DNA of 64,000 nucleotides from Ensifer sp. MPMI2T (GTDB lineage Bacteria > Pseudomonadota > Alphaproteobacteria > Rhizobiales > Rhizobiaceae): positions 124,001 through 188,000 of the forward strand of contig NZ_SRXN01000010.1 of the NCBI RefSeq assembly GCF_004827385.1, in the 5' to 3' direction. Made by a program: the position numbers and the translations under genes. The notes beneath the pieces were generated by a model that did not search any database, was not told the DNA's origin, and was given only the letters and a program-made list of their open reading frames with translations. Below, in pieces: positions 46,844 to 57,221 of this stretch. Position 1 is the first letter of the stretch, and the number at the start of each line of letters is the position of its first letter.

Positions 46844-47779
46844 TTGCCGCTTCGCATCATTTTCATGGGAACGCCGGAATTCTCTGTGCCGACGCTTGTC
46901 GCACTCGCCGAGGCAGGCCACGAGATCGCTGCCGTCTATACGCAGCCGCCGCGTCCTGGCGGGCGGCGCGGTTTAGACCTGCAAAAATCTCCGGTCCACC
47001 AGGCCGCCGAGCTTCTCGGCATCCCCGTTCTGACCCCGCCGAACTTCAAGGACGCCGGCGATCGCGAGACTTTCACCAAGTTCAATGCGGACGTCGCCGT
47101 CGTCGTCGCCTACGGTCTGCTGCTGCCTGAGGAGATTCTGCAAGGAACAAGGCACGGCTGCTACAACGGGCACGCGTCGCTGCTGCCGCGGTGGCGGGGG
47201 GCGGCACCCATCCAGCGAGCAATCATGGCCGGCGACCACGAGACCGGCATGATGGTGATGAAGATGGACAAGGGGCTCGACACCGGTCCGGTCGCGCTCA
47301 CCAAGGCCGTTGCGATCGGCGAGACGATGACGGCTGGCGAGCTGCACGACAAGCTGATGCAGGTAGGGGCGGCCTTGATGAAAGAGGCGATGGCGAAGCT
47401 CGAAGCGGGCGACCTGCCACTGACGTCGCAGCCGGAAGAGGGCGCGGTCTACGCTGCCAAGATCAGCAAGGCGGAGACGCGGATCGATTTCACCAAGTCG
47501 GCCTCCGAGGTTCACAACCACATTCGCGGCCTTTCACCTTTTCCCGGAGCCTGGTTCGAGCTGCCGATCGCCGGAAAGCCCGAACGGATAAAGGTGCTGA
47601 ATTCCGAGAAAGCCGCCGGGGCCGGCGCCGCGGGCACCATTCTGGACGAGGCATTGACCATTGCCTGCGGCGAGGGGGCGGTGCGACCGACCCGGCTGCA
47701 GAAGGCCGGCGGCAGGCCGCTCGCCGTTGCCGAGTTCCTGCGCGGAACGCCCGTCGCCCGCGGCACGAGGATCGCCTGA
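46844..47779 (+). CDS. fmt: Methionyl-tRNA formyltransferase
   Basis: The 311-residue protein starts [20 protein letters not shown], carries the catalytic [20 protein letters not shown] region and a C-terminal OB-like domain with [15 protein letters not shown]. It formylates initiator tRNA. The start appears to be TTG 46844, with GAGACGGAG about 12 bp upstream and no in-frame ATG nearby. It lies 69 bp after def; its stop overlaps the truA start (TGATG). Confidence 0.95.
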   Translation: MPLRIIFMGTPEFSVPTLVALAEAGHEIAAVYTQPPRPGGRRGLDLQKSPVHQAAELLGIPVLTPPNFKDAGDRETFTKFNADVAVVVAYGLLLPEEILQGTRHGCYNGHASLLPRWRGAAPIQRAIMAGDHETGMMVMKMDKGLDTGPVALTKAVAIGETMTAGELHDKLMQVGAALMKEAMAKLEAGDLPLTSQPEEGAVYAAKISKAETRIDFTKSASEVHNHIRGLSPFPGAWFELPIAGKPERIKVLNSEKAAGAGAAGTILDEALTIACGEGAVRPTRLQKAGGRPLAVAEFLRGTPVARGTRIA

Positions 47780-48522
47780 TGCCGCGCTACCGCCTTACCG
47801 TCGAATACGACGGCTCCGACTATGTCGGCTGGCAACGCCAGGAAAACGGTCCGTCCGTCCAGGGCGCGATCGAGAAGGCGATCCTGTCGCTGACCGGAGA
47901 GACGGTGTCCGTCCGGGGGGCGGGGCGCACCGATTCCGGCGTCCATGCCATGGGCCAGGTCGCACATGCGGATCTCACGCGCGAATGGAAGACCCACACG
48001 TTGCGCAATGCGCTCAATGCCCACCTGACGCTTGCCGGCGAACGTGTGTCGATTCTCGATGCAGCTGAAGCGCCGCCGGATTTCGATGCGCGTTTCTCGG
48101 CGGTTCGCCGCCATTATCTCTATCGCATCATCTCTCGCCGTTCGCCGCTGGCGCTCGAAGCAAGGCGCGCCTGGTGGGTGCCGAAAACGCTCGACCACGA
48201 GGCCATGCATGAGGCGGCACAACGACTGGTCGGCTACCACGACTTTACGACGTTCCGCTCGGCCCATTGCCAGGCGACGAGCCCGCTGCGCACGCTTGAT
48301 CGGCTCGACGTGGCGCGATCGGGCGACCTCATCGAGATCCGGGCGACAGCGCAGAGTTTTCTGCACAACCAGATTCGCTCCTTCGCCGGCTCGCTGAAGC
48401 TGGTGGGCGAGGGCAAGTGGACGGCGGATGATTTGCAGGCGGCGCTCGAAGCGCGCGATCGAAAGGCTTGCGGGCCGGTCGCGCCCCCGGGAGGCCTCTA
48501 CTTCATGCAGGTCGATTATTGA
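47779..48522 (+). CDS. truA: tRNA pseudouridine38-40 synthase TruA
   Basis: The 247-residue protein carries the catalytic aspartate motif [17 protein letters not shown], the start [18 protein letters not shown] and the C-terminal GRLK-like [14 protein letters not shown] region. It modifies U38-U40 in the anticodon arm. The ATG shares one base with the fmt stop, so it is translationally coupled. It is convergent with the membrane protein at 48658, with a dispersed repeat between them. Confidence 0.95.
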   Translation: MPRYRLTVEYDGSDYVGWQRQENGPSVQGAIEKAILSLTGETVSVRGAGRTDSGVHAMGQVAHADLTREWKTHTLRNALNAHLTLAGERVSILDAAEAPPDFDARFSAVRRHYLYRIISRRSPLALEARRAWWVPKTLDHEAMHEAAQRLVGYHDFTTFRSAHCQATSPLRTLDRLDVARSGDLIEIRATAQSFLHNQIRSFAGSLKLVGEGKWTADDLQAALEARDRKACGPVAPPGGLYFMQVDY

Positions 48523-48547
48523 CCGTCGCCGAGGCGAGCCTGAAATG

Positions 48548-48661
48548 CGTGGCTAATGCATGTCGCGCAAAAGTGTGCAGCGGTTTTGGGACAAACGACA
48601 TGCATAAAAACAAGGACCTAAAGCGCGTCGCATGAGTCCGATTGAACGCGGCGCGCTTTAG
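48548..48661. repeat. Dispersed ~113-bp repeat, copy 1
   Basis: It starts CGTGGCTAATGCATGTCGC, contains GTGTGCAGCGGTTTTGGGAC and ends in a hairpin with arms CTAAAGCGCG and CGCGCTTTAG (about 48618-48661). It matches copy 2 at 58190-58302 along its whole length, with roughly ten differences by eye. The final TTTAG supplies the TAA stop of the leftward membrane protein gene. Confidence 0.9.
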
Positions 48662-49254
48662 CCTGGAACAAGACCAAAGAAACGCTGCAGAAATTCGCCG
48701 ATCATCATCGACGGCAGCAGGAAGAGTGCCGTCAGCGCGGTTGCCAGCAAAGTCTGATTGCCGGTGACCGTGCGCAGAAGCCGGAAGAGCAAGCCGATGC
48801 TGACGACCAGCAACAAGAGCCAGATTAGGCTGGTCAGCCCTTGGCTGCCCGGGACCAGCAGACGGATCGCGGCAGGCAGTGCCATGGCGTAGGAGAGCGG
48901 CACCGAGAGCCAATTGGTGGTAACGATCACCGGCACCACAAAAATCGCAAAACCCAGTGGCCGGGACAGGATGACGACCAGGATGATCGGCAGCAGCCAG
49001 CTGGCGAGATCGACAACAAGCAGCTTCACGATGAAGCCGAAGCCGATCGTCGTGCCGGCGGGCATGGCGGAAAGGTAATAGAGCCGCCAGGATGCCCAAG
49101 TCACGGCGATCGCCGGCAGAGACCAGAGTATTGCCGCGAACGAGCGCCACAGGCCGCTTTCGCTGATGTCCAGCCAGCGAAAGCCCTCGCGGTTGCCCTG
49201 GATGAGCAGCCACAGCCCCTTGACGTAAGTGAGGACCTCCTCAAGCAGCGGCAT
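48658..49254 (-). CDS. Integral membrane protein of unknown function
   Basis: The protein is about 198 residues with five to six predicted membrane segments (for example [65 protein letters not shown]). I do not recognise the family with certainty; similar proteins follow dapE in other rhizobia. ATG 49254 overlaps the dapE 3' end by about 14 bp, so it is in the dapE transcript. Its stop codon TAA is provided by the terminal bases of the dispersed repeat. No catalytic motif is visible. Confidence 0.8.
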   Translation of the reverse strand: MPLLEEVLTYVKGLWLLIQGNREGFRWLDISESGLWRSFAAILWSLPAIAVTWASWRLYYLSAMPAGTTIGFGFIVKLLVVDLASWLLPIILVVILSRPLGFAIFVVPVIVTTNWLSVPLSYAMALPAAIRLLVPGSQGLTSLIWLLLLVVSIGLLFRLLRTVTGNQTLLATALTALFLLPSMMIGEFLQRFFGLVPG

Positions 49255-50434
49255 GACCGAACCAGCGGGCAATGAAGGTCTCGTAGATTCCGGTCAGGGT
49301 CTCGAGATCGGCGACTGCAACGCGCTCGTCGACCATATGCATCGTCTGCCCAACGAGGCCGAATTCGACGACGGGGCAATAGTCCTTGATGAAGCGCGCA
49401 TCCGAGGTGCCGCCGGTGGTCGAGAGCTTCGGCTGGCGTCCGACGACAGCCTCGACAGCGCCGGAGAGCGAATCGATGAGGGCGTTGTTGCGCGTGAGGA
49501 ACACGTGGCTCGGACGCTCGTTCCAGACGATGTCGTAGCGGACCGGCGCGCGGTCGGGCCTGAGCTTGTCGCTCGCGGCGGCACGATCAAGCCGCGCGAT
49601 GATCTCCGCCATGAGGCTTTCGGCGGTCCAGGTGTCGTTGAAGCGGATGTTGAAGCTGGCGCTCGCCTTCGCCGGAATGACGTTGACGGCCGGATTGCCG
49701 ACATCGATGGTCGTGACCTCGAGGTTCGATGGCTGGAAACTCTCGGTTCCGCTATCGAAGGGCGGGTCCATCAGGGCCTCGGTGAGCTGCAGGATGCCGC
49801 GCACCGGATTGTCGGCGAGATGCGGATAGGCCGCGTGCCCCTGGACGCCGTGAATGGTGATCCGGCCGGAGAGCGAGCCGCGCCGGCCGATCTTGATCAT
49901 GTCGCCGAGTGCATCGGGATTGGTGGGCTCGCCGACGAGGCATGCATCCCAGCGTTCGCCTTTTGCCGCGGCCCACTGAAGAAGCTTCACCGTGCCGTTG
50001 ATGGCAGGGCCTTCCTCGTCGCCGGTGATCAGAAACGAGATCGAACCTTTCAGCGCTCCATGCTTCTCGATGTGGCGCGCGACCGCAGCCACGAAGCAGG
50101 CGATGCCGCCCTTCATGTCGACGGCCCCGCGGCCATACATTTCGCCGTCGGCAATGGTTGCGGAGAAGGGCGGGTGGGTCCAGGCGGCTTCGTCGCCGAC
50201 CGGCACAACGTCGGTATGTCCGGCAAACATCAAGTGCGGGCCATCGCTTCCAAGGCGCGCGTAGAGGTTTTCGATGTCCGGGGTCCCGGTGTCCTTCGCC
50301 ACCACGCGATCGACGGTGAAGCCGAGCGGCTTCAGCATCGCTTCGAGTGCGGAAAGCGCACCGCCTTCGGCGGGGGTCACGGAGGGGCAGCGAATAAGGG
50401 TGGCAAGATTGGTAATCGGATTGGTGGAGGTCAT
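49241..50434 (-). CDS. dapE: Succinyl-diaminopimelate desuccinylase
   Basis: The 397-residue M20 metallohydrolase has the metal-binding HTDVVPVGD (start of the catalytic domain), [18 protein letters not shown], the acid [12 protein letters not shown] and, near the C-terminus, [14 protein letters not shown]. It makes LL-diaminopimelate for lysine and peptidoglycan. dapD, two steps earlier in the pathway, is at 60.7 kb on the same strand but not in the same operon. The gene is followed by an overlapping membrane protein gene. Confidence 0.96.
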   Translation of the reverse strand: MTSTNPITNLATLIRCPSVTPAEGGALSALEAMLKPLGFTVDRVVAKDTGTPDIENLYARLGSDGPHLMFAGHTDVVPVGDEAAWTHPPFSATIADGEMYGRGAVDMKGGIACFVAAVARHIEKHGALKGSISFLITGDEEGPAINGTVKLLQWAAAKGERWDACLVGEPTNPDALGDMIKIGRRGSLSGRITIHGVQGHAAYPHLADNPVRGILQLTEALMDPPFDSGTESFQPSNLEVTTIDVGNPAVNVIPAKASASFNIRFNDTWTAESLMAEIIARLDRAAASDKLRPDRAPVRYDIVWNERPSHVFLTRNNALIDSLSGAVEAVVGRQPKLSTTGGTSDARFIKDYCPVVEFGLVGQTMHMVDERVAVADLETLTGIYETFIARWFGHAAA

Positions 50435-50550
50435 CTATCGGAATGCCATCTGCGGGGCACGCAGGCCTGTGAGGTCGGAGGCTGCTGGTTTATCCGATCG
50501 AGTGTCGACTGTCACGCGCGATGGCGACGCTCAGCCGCCGGCAAGGCAAA

Positions 50551-50578
50551 CGGGCCGGACGAATTTTCGTCCGGCCCG
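50551..50578 (-). terminator. Terminator-like hairpin after the RND operon
   Basis: CGGGCCGGACG and CGTCCGGCCCG form an 11-12 bp stem starting about 33 bp past the RND stop. On the leftward strand TTTGCC follows, so the T-run is short, but the stem is very stable. Confidence 0.65.
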
Positions 50579-50610
50579 CAGTGAGCGCAGGGGGCAGGGG
50601 AGGAGGGGCC

Positions 50611-53600
50611 TCACTCGCCCGGGGCGAGGTGAGGCGCTTCGATGTGCGCTCCGGCGTGCTTCAGTGGCCGCTCGCCGGCGAGCTTGCGGATCAGCACGTA
50701 GAAGACCGGCGTCATGAAGATGCCGAAGGCGGTAACGCCGATCATGCCGGCAAAAACCGCCACACCCATGGCCGAGCGCATTTCCGCACCGGCACCGGTG
50801 GAGGTGACAAGCGGGACAACGCCCATGATGAAGGCCATCGAGGTCATCAGGATCGGCCTCAGCCGCAGCCGGCTCGCCTCGATCGCGGCAGCGACCGGGT
50901 TGCTGCCGGAAAGTTCGAGCTCGCGGGCGAACTCGACGATCAGGATCGCGTTCTTGGCCGACAGGCCGACGAGCACGATCAAGCCGATCTGGGTGAAGAC
51001 GTTGTTGTCCCCGCCGGTCAGCCAGACGCCCGTCAGCGCCGCCATCAGGCCCATCGGCACGATGAGCACGATCGCGATCGGCAGCATCAGGCTTTCATAC
51101 TGGGCTGCCAGCACCAGATAGACGAGTAGCAGCGCCAGCGGGAAGACGAGGATACCCGAATTGCCGGCGAGGATCTGCTGATAGGTCAGATCCGTCCACT
51201 CGAAGCCGATGCCGGGCGGCAGCGTCTCGGCGGCGATCTTTTCGATGGCGGCCTGCGCCTGGCCGGACGAGTAGCCGGGTGCCGGACCGCCGTTGATGTC
51301 GGCGGAAAGGAAGCCGTTGTACCGGATCGCCCGTTCCGCGCCGACGGTCTGCTCGACCTTCAACAGCGCCGAGAGCGGAATCATCTCTCCCGACTGCGAG
51401 CGGACCTTCAGCCGGCCGATGTCGTCGGCATGGCTGCGGTAGCTTGCATCGGCCTGCACGCGCACGCTGTAGGTTCGGCCGAAGGCGTTGAAGTCGTTGA
51501 CATAGAGCGAGCCCAGATAGATCTGCAGCGTTTCGAACACGTCGGTCACCGCAACGCCGAGCTGGCGCGCCTTGACGCGGTCGAGGTCGGCATAGAGCTG
51601 TGGCACATTGATCTGGTAGCTCGAATAGAGCCCGGCGAGTTCCGGCGTCGCCATCGCTTTCGCCAGGAATGCCTTGGCCGCATCGTCAAGCGCCCGGTAC
51701 CCGAGTCCGTTCCTGTCTTCGATCTGCAGCTTGAAGCCGCCGGTCGTGCCGAGGCCCTGGACGGGCGGCGGCGGGAACATGGCGATGAACGCATCCTGGA
51801 TCGCGCCGAACTCCTGGTTCAGCTGCATGGCGATCGCCCCGCCAGAGAGCTCCGGCGTCGTGCGCTCCTCGAACGGCTTCAGCGACACGAAGACGATGCC
51901 GGAGTTCGACGAGTTGGTGAAGCCGTTGATCGACAGGCCCGGGAAGGCGATGGCATGTTCGACGCCCGGATGCTTGAGCGCGATCTCGCTCATGCGCCGG
52001 ATGACGTCCTCCGAGCGGTCGAGCGTCGCCGCGTCCGGCAATTGCGCAAAGCCAATCAGGTATTGCTTGTCCTGGGCCGGCACGAAACCGCCGGGAACGG
52101 CACGGAACAGGGTGAAGGTGACGCCGATAAGGACCACGTAGACGCCCATGATCAGCGACTTGCGCGAGAGGATGCCACCGACACCGCGGCCGTAGGCTTC
52201 CGAGCTCTTTCCGAAGAAGCGGTTGAAACCGCGGAAGAACCAGCCGAACAGCCTGTCCATCACGCGTGTCAGGAGGTCCTTCGGCGCGTGGTGATCCTTC
52301 AAGAGAAGGGCGGCGAGCGCCGGAGAAAGCGTCAGCGAATTGAAGGCGGAGATCACCGTCGAGATCGCGATCGTCAGCGCGAACTGGCGGTAGAACTGTC
52401 CTGTCAGGCCCGTGATGAAGGCGAGCGGCACGAAGACCGCGACCAGCACCAGCGCGATCGCGATGATCGGGCCGGAAACTTCCGACATGGCGCGATAGGT
52501 CGCCTGCACCGGCGAGAGCCCTTGCGCGATGTTGCGCTCGACGTTCTCGACGACGACGATCGCGTCATCAACGACGATGCCGATCGCCAGCACCAAGCCG
52601 AAGAGGCTGAGCGCATTGATCGAAAAGCCGAAGACATACATCACTGCGAAGGTGCCGACGATCGAGACGGGCACGGCAACGAGCGGGATGATCGAGGCGC
52701 GCCAGGTCTGCAGGAAGACGATGACGACGAGCACAACCAGTGCAATCGCTTCAAGCAGCGTATGAACAACCGACTCGATCGAGGCTCTAACGAACTGCGT
52801 CGTGTCGTAGACGATCTCGTAATCGACGCCCTCCGGCATGGTCTGCTTCAACTCGGCCATCGCCTTGTGGACGTTCTCGGAGATCTCGATCGCGTTAGAT
52901 CCGGGTGCCTGGAAGACGCCCATGCCGACCGCCGCCTTGTTGTCGAGGAGCGAGCGCAGTGAGTAGTCGGCGGCGCCCATTTCGACGCGCGCGACGTCGC
53001 CAAGACGGGTGATCTCGCCATCCGCGCCGGATTTGACGACGATGTCGGCAAAGTCTTCCGGGGTTCTCAGCCGCCCCTGGGCGTTGACGGAGAGTTGCTG
53101 GTCGAGCCCCGCAACCGAGGGCGACGCGCCGATGACGCCGGCGGCCGCTTGGACGTTTTGTCCGCGAATGGCATTCGCGATGTCGCTCGCCGCAAGCCCG
53201 CGCTCGGCGGCCTTTTCGGGGTCGATCCAGACACGCATCGAATAATCGCCGCCACCGAAGATCTGCACCTGACCGACGCCCTCGACGCGCGCCAGTCGGT
53301 CCTTGACGTTCAAGACACCGTAATTGCGCAGATAGTTGATGTCGTATTGGCCGTTCGGCGAGATCAAGTGCACGACGAGCGTCAGGTCGGGCGAGCTCTT
53401 CACCGTCGTGACGCCGAGACGGCGCACCTCTTCCGGCAGGCGGGGTTCTGCCTGTGAGACGCGGTTCTGAACGAGCTGCTGGGCCTGGTCCGGATCGGTG
53501 CCGAGCTCGAACGTGACGGTCAGCGTCATCAGGCCGTCGGCGGTCGCCTGGCTTTGCATGTAGAGCATGCCTTCGACGCCGTTGATCTGTTCTTCAAGTG

Positions 53601-53796
53601 GGGTCGCAACGGTCTCGGCGATCACCGAAGGGTTGGCGCCGGGGTACTGGGCGCGCACGACGATCTGCGGCGGCACGACTTCCGGATATTCCGAGATCGG
53701 CAGACCGGTCATGCCGATCAGGCCCGCGACGAATATGAGTACTGAAAGAACGCCCGCGAAGACCGGGCGGTCGACGAAAAAGCGTGAGAAATTCAT
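50611..53796 (-). CDS. RND efflux transporter, HAE1 (AcrB-like) family
   Basis: The 1061-residue inner membrane pump has twelve predicted membrane segments and two large periplasmic loops. It starts MNFSRFFVDRPVFAGVLSVLIF and carries the TM4 segment ALVVLVVIVFLQTWRASIIP...GIVVDDAIVVVENVERN, including the paired aspartates of proton relay. It exports hydrophobic compounds by proton antiport together with the adaptor encoded at 53924 and an outer membrane channel that is not encoded here. ATG 53796 is the family start. It follows the adaptor gene by 127 bp. Confidence 0.94.
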   Translation of the reverse strand: MNFSRFFVDRPVFAGVLSVLIFVAGLIGMTGLPISEYPEVVPPQIVVRAQYPGANPSVIAETVATPLEEQINGVEGMLYMQSQATADGLMTLTVTFELGTDPDQAQQLVQNRVSQAEPRLPEEVRRLGVTTVKSSPDLTLVVHLISPNGQYDINYLRNYGVLNVKDRLARVEGVGQVQIFGGGDYSMRVWIDPEKAAERGLAASDIANAIRGQNVQAAAGVIGASPSVAGLDQQLSVNAQGRLRTPEDFADIVVKSGADGEITRLGDVARVEMGAADYSLRSLLDNKAAVGMGVFQAPGSNAIEISENVHKAMAELKQTMPEGVDYEIVYDTTQFVRASIESVVHTLLEAIALVVLVVIVFLQTWRASIIPLVAVPVSIVGTFAVMYVFGFSINALSLFGLVLAIGIVVDDAIVVVENVERNIAQGLSPVQATYRAMSEVSGPIIAIALVLVAVFVPLAFITGLTGQFYRQFALTIAISTVISAFNSLTLSPALAALLLKDHHAPKDLLTRVMDRLFGWFFRGFNRFFGKSSEAYGRGVGGILSRKSLIMGVYVVLIGVTFTLFRAVPGGFVPAQDKQYLIGFAQLPDAATLDRSEDVIRRMSEIALKHPGVEHAIAFPGLSINGFTNSSNSGIVFVSLKPFEERTTPELSGGAIAMQLNQEFGAIQDAFIAMFPPPPVQGLGTTGGFKLQIEDRNGLGYRALDDAAKAFLAKAMATPELAGLYSSYQINVPQLYADLDRVKARQLGVAVTDVFETLQIYLGSLYVNDFNAFGRTYSVRVQADASYRSHADDIGRLKVRSQSGEMIPLSALLKVEQTVGAERAIRYNGFLSADINGGPAPGYSSGQAQAAIEKIAAETLPPGIGFEWTDLTYQQILAGNSGILVFPLALLLVYLVLAAQYESLMLPIAIVLIVPMGLMAALTGVWLTGGDNNVFTQIGLIVLVGLSAKNAILIVEFARELELSGSNPVAAAIEASRLRLRPILMTSMAFIMGVVPLVTSTGAGAEMRSAMGVAVFAGMIGVTAFGIFMTPVFYVLIRKLAGERPLKHAGAHIEAPHLAPGE

Positions 53797-53923
53797 AACG
53801 ATCCCCCTTGGGACAAAAAGCCAGGCATCTGCGGCGAGAATGTTCACCGCGAGCGTGGAGGCATGCAGTTAGGTGTTCGGTCCGCCGCGCATCCCCTCGA
53901 GGACGGCGCGGCGGCGCGTGCAG

Positions 53924-55126
53924 CTATTTCTTGGCGATCGAGGCCGTGGCCTCTTCGGCCGGCTGCGGGGCAACAAGAACGCCGGGTCGGACGCGCTGCA
54001 GCCCGTTGACGACGATGCTCTCGCCCGGCTTCAGTCCAGTTTCAACGATCCGCAGGCCATCCGCCGTCGGTCCGAGCGTCACCTGGCGGTACTCGACCTT
54101 GTTGTCGGCGCCGACGACCAGCACGAATTTCTTGTCCTGGTCCGAGCCGATCGCGCGATCGCTGATCACCAGCTTCTCCGTTGGAGCCGGATCGCCGATG
54201 CGGATGCGGACGAACTGACCGGGGATCAGCCGGCCGTCGGCGTTGTTGAGTGCCGCCCGTACACGGATCGTTCCGGTTGTAGCGTCGACCTCGTTGTTGA
54301 TGAGCTGGATGTGGCCGGTGATCGGCGTGCCCGCGTCGGCGGCGGTGCCAATCTCGACAGGAATGCGCTCGATCGCGTTGCTGCCCGCGGAGGCGGAAAG
54401 CTTCGCCAAAGCCGCGGCGACCACCTCCTCATTGACGTTGAAACTCGCATAGATCGGATCGATCGAGACGAGCGTCGTCAGGACCGGCGAGGCGGAGCCG
54501 GCGGCCACCAGGTTGCCGGCCGTCACTTCGAGCCTGCCGACCCGGCCCGAGATCGGTGCGCGGACCTCGGTATATTGAAGGTCCAGCCGGGCCGAACGCA
54601 ACGCCGCCTTCGCGGAGCGGACGTTTGCCTGCGCTTCGTCGTAGACGCTCAGGCGCTGATCGACTCCGCTTTGCGGGATCGCACTGGTGGTGACCAGCTT
54701 GCGGCCGCGTTCGAGCTCGGTTTTCGCGAGCGCAACGCGCGCTTCGGCCGCCGCAACCTGGGCTTCTGCGCGCTCGACGGCGGCGGCGTAGGGTTCGGGA
54801 TCGATGGTGACGAGGAGGTCACCCTTCTCCACCAGCGCGCCTTCGCGGAAATGCGCTTCGAGAACGGCGCCGCCGACGCGGGGCCGCACTTCGACGCGCT
54901 CGATCGCTTCGAGTCGTCCGGAGAAATTCTCCCAGGTCGTAATCCGGCGCGATTCTGCATTCGCAACCGACACAGGGACGGCGGGCGGTGGCGCGGCCGC
55001 GTCGGTCGCGGCATCAGCCGTGAACCGATAGGGCACGCCGAGGAAAACAGCGGTTCCGCCGGCAATGGATAATAGGATACTCAGGCCGGCGCCCCAAAGG
55101 ACCCGGCGGGTAACGATCGATGTCAT
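53924..55126 (-). CDS. RND efflux periplasmic adaptor (membrane fusion protein)
   Basis: The 400-residue protein has an N-terminal membrane anchor (about 10-32), a lipoyl/barrel-sandwich domain (RPRVGGAVLEAHFREGALVEKGDLLVTID), an alpha-hairpin coiled coil (about 95-160), a beta-barrel (VRAPISGRVGRLEVTAGNLV) and a membrane-proximal domain. No lipobox cysteine is seen, so it is anchored by the helix rather than acylated. It joins the RND pump to a TolC-like channel. It starts 28 bp after the hydrolase-fold gene, so the three genes form one operon. Confidence 0.94.
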   Translation of the reverse strand: MTSIVTRRVLWGAGLSILLSIAGGTAVFLGVPYRFTADAATDAAAPPPAVPVSVANAESRRITTWENFSGRLEAIERVEVRPRVGGAVLEAHFREGALVEKGDLLVTIDPEPYAAAVERAEAQVAAAEARVALAKTELERGRKLVTTSAIPQSGVDQRLSVYDEAQANVRSAKAALRSARLDLQYTEVRAPISGRVGRLEVTAGNLVAAGSASPVLTTLVSIDPIYASFNVNEEVVAAALAKLSASAGSNAIERIPVEIGTAADAGTPITGHIQLINNEVDATTGTIRVRAALNNADGRLIPGQFVRIRIGDPAPTEKLVISDRAIGSDQDKKFVLVVGADNKVEYRQVTLGPTADGLRIVETGLKPGESIVVNGLQRVRPGVLVAPQPAEEATASIAKK

Positions 55127-55154
55127 TTTTTCTCCTTGCCGGTTGGGAGCCGGC

Positions 55155-56000
55155 CTAGTTCGTCTTCATCTGCAATTTTGGCTTCGCCCCCGCTTCCTGG
55201 AAGAAGCGGGAGAAAATGCCGGAAATGGTCTGTTCCTGCGCGAGCCAGTTTTCCTGCGACGAGGTGTTGGCAGGCAACCAGGCGGCGCGCCCCGGCAGGA
55301 CGTGCATTTTTACCGGGACGCCGGCCTTGCGAAGCCGCTCTGCATAGGCCTCGGTTTCGTCGCGCATCGGACATTGCTCGCTGGTGATGACGAGGGCGGG
55401 AACGAGCCCGCCCAGTCGCATGCAATGCCCGGGCGCCGCGTAGGGATGGGTCAACCCGCTCCGTTCGCCGAGGTAGCGTTGCCAGCCGTCGGCGATCGAC
55501 TGCACCGAAGTCTGTGGGCAGTACTTCCGGAACGATGCGGTCGCCATGCAGGGATCGAGCAAGGGCGACAGCAGGATCTGCCCTTTGAGATCCGGAAGGA
55601 ACTGGTCGCGCGCCATCAGCGCCAGGCCGGCCGCGAGATTTCCGCCCGCTTCCTCGCCAGCAACAAACAGCATGGACTTCTTGTGCGCGAACTGTGGACA
55701 GCGGCTGCGCATCGACGACAGCATGGCGTACGAGGCCTCAAGCGCCGCCGGGAACGGGCTTAGGCATGCCGAAGGATATTCCGGCGAAATGACCACGGCC
55801 CCAGCGGCGGCAAGTGCGCTCGCAACTTTCTCGCCCGCCGCGACCGATTCCCCGACGAAAGACCCGCCGTGAAAATGAAGCACGACCGGAGGCGGAACGA
55901 GCAACGACGCGCCGCGGTAGACGCGCGCGCGGCACGCCCCGTGGCCCGTCTGCATCGTCTCTTCGGTAAAATGCGCGTTCATCTCTCTTGTCTCAGCCAT
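55155..56000 (-). CDS. Alpha/beta-hydrolase-fold protein with replaced catalytic residues
   Basis: The 281-residue protein follows the hormone-sensitive lipase/esterase family along its length. The oxyanion-hole HGGSF is at 44-48, but the nucleophile elbow GDSAGG reads GEEAGG (E117 instead of Ser). The Asp site in FDPLRDE reads QCPMRDE (C210), and the His site in PGMIHGF reads PGRAAWL (A240). All three catalytic positions therefore appear lost. The frame is intact, so this is a maintained protein, probably a binding or regulatory pseudo-enzyme. It is the first gene of the efflux operon and is divergent from the LysR gene (121 bp). Confidence 0.85.
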   Translation of the reverse strand: MAETREMNAHFTEETMQTGHGACRARVYRGASLLVPPPVVLHFHGGSFVGESVAAGEKVASALAAAGAVVISPEYPSACLSPFPAALEASYAMLSSMRSRCPQFAHKKSMLFVAGEEAGGNLAAGLALMARDQFLPDLKGQILLSPLLDPCMATASFRKYCPQTSVQSIADGWQRYLGERSGLTHPYAAPGHCMRLGGLVPALVITSEQCPMRDETEAYAERLRKAGVPVKMHVLPGRAAWLPANTSSQENWLAQEQTISGIFSRFFQEAGAKPKLQMKTN

Positions 56001-56121
56001 GGTGCAATCCCTAGATGAGGGACAGCCCGCGATGTTTGCAGCATAACATTGTCTTTCGTCTGGAATAGTCAGCGGGTTCTGACTACACTATTCGGTATTT
56101 CGAACAATTCGGTTATTGAAA

Positions 56122-57033
56122 ATGGACCAGCTCACGGCCATGCGCGCCTTTCTTCGTGTGGTGGAGACCGGCAATTTCACCCGGGCATCCGCCTCGCTCA
56201 ACATGCCGAAAGCAACGGTGACCAACCTCATCCAGGGGCTGGAGGCGCATCTGAGCACCAAATTGCTCAATCGCACGACGCGGCGCGTTCTGGTGACGCC
56301 CGACGGCGCACTCTATTACGAGCGTGCCGCACGCCTCGTTTCCGATCTCGACGAACTGGATGGCAGCCTGTCGAGCGCGCAGAGCCTGCCGAAGGGCAGG
56401 CTGCGCGTCGAAACGGCGAGCGCCTTTGCCAACCTGATCATCATTCCGGCATTGCCCGAATTTCATAAGAAATACCCGGACATACAGATCGACCTCGGCG
56501 TATCGGACCGCACGGTCGACTACCTTGCCGAAAACGTCGATTGCGCCATCCGCGGTGGTAATTTGACGGACCAGTCGTTGATCGCCCGGCGCATTACGGA
56601 GATGAAATTCATCACCTGCGCCTCGCGGGACTTCCTCGAGCGGCATCCGGTACCGCAACACCCATCGGACCTCGAGAAGAATTGTTACGCCGTCGGCTAT
56701 TTCATGCCGAAGTCAGGACAGCAGATGCCCTTCCATTTCCGGCGGGGGAACGAGGAGATCGAGGTCAATAGCCGCTATACAGTGGCCGCAAACGAATCGA
56801 CGACCTATATCGCCGCCGCGCGGGCGGGTATGGGTGTCATCCAGGCGCCGTTCTTCATGGTGCGCGACGACCTTCGTGCCGGCACGATGGTCCCGGTATT
56901 GCCCGATTGGCAGGTCGACTCGATGCCGATCTATCTGGTCTATCCCCCGAACCGGCACTTGAGCAGCCGGCTGCGCGTCTTCGCTGACTGGGTAGTGAAG
57001 GTCATGGCGCAGTCGCAGATGGACCGGGACTGA
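56122..57033 (+). CDS. LysR-family transcriptional regulator
   Basis: The 303-residue protein has an N-terminal winged helix ([34 protein letters not shown], residues 1-60) and a LysR substrate-binding domain. It resembles the CrgA/DsdC-like subgroup with [23 protein letters not shown] 56122 is preferred to TTG 56116. It is divergent from the hydrolase-fold/RND operon, a usual arrangement for LysR control of the neighbouring operon, so it probably responds to a compound exported by the pump. The effector is unknown. Confidence 0.92.
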   Translation: MDQLTAMRAFLRVVETGNFTRASASLNMPKATVTNLIQGLEAHLSTKLLNRTTRRVLVTPDGALYYERAARLVSDLDELDGSLSSAQSLPKGRLRVETASAFANLIIIPALPEFHKKYPDIQIDLGVSDRTVDYLAENVDCAIRGGNLTDQSLIARRITEMKFITCASRDFLERHPVPQHPSDLEKNCYAVGYFMPKSGQQMPFHFRRGNEEIEVNSRYTVAANESTTYIAAARAGMGVIQAPFFMVRDDLRAGTMVPVLPDWQVDSMPIYLVYPPNRHLSSRLRVFADWVVKVMAQSQMDRD

Positions 57034-57117
57034 CTGGGCGAGCGGAAAAAATCGACCGCCCATGATGCGCCGGATCGGTGCTCGTGGGCGGATATTGCGA
57101 TGCCGCTACGAGCCGCC

Positions 57118-57219
57118 GCTGCATGTGTCCCTAAATCGGAACTGACTTAGGGACACAAACATGCAGCATTCAAAGTGCTACAGCGTCCCTTGTGCGTCTG
57201 AAAACCGCACGGCGCTGAG
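57118..57219. repeat. RIME element, complete copy
   Basis: GCTGCATGTGTCCCTAAATC with ACTTAGGGACACAAACATGCAGC is the left palindrome; CTACAGCGTCCCTTGTGCGTC with CCGCACGGCGCTGAG is the right one. It ends 2 bp before the peroxiredoxin stop codon and lies between two convergent genes, where it may act as terminator. Confidence 0.85.
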
Positions 57220-57221
57220 TC

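Noticed and set aside
47191-48522. 443-codon frame covering truA
   Set aside because: The first ~196 codons are an out-of-frame reading of fmt; truA starts at 47779.
51430-52962. 510-codon open frame opposite the RND pump gene
   Set aside because: Antisense shadow; composition rich in R, D, E and H, no recognisable domain, no ribosome binding site.
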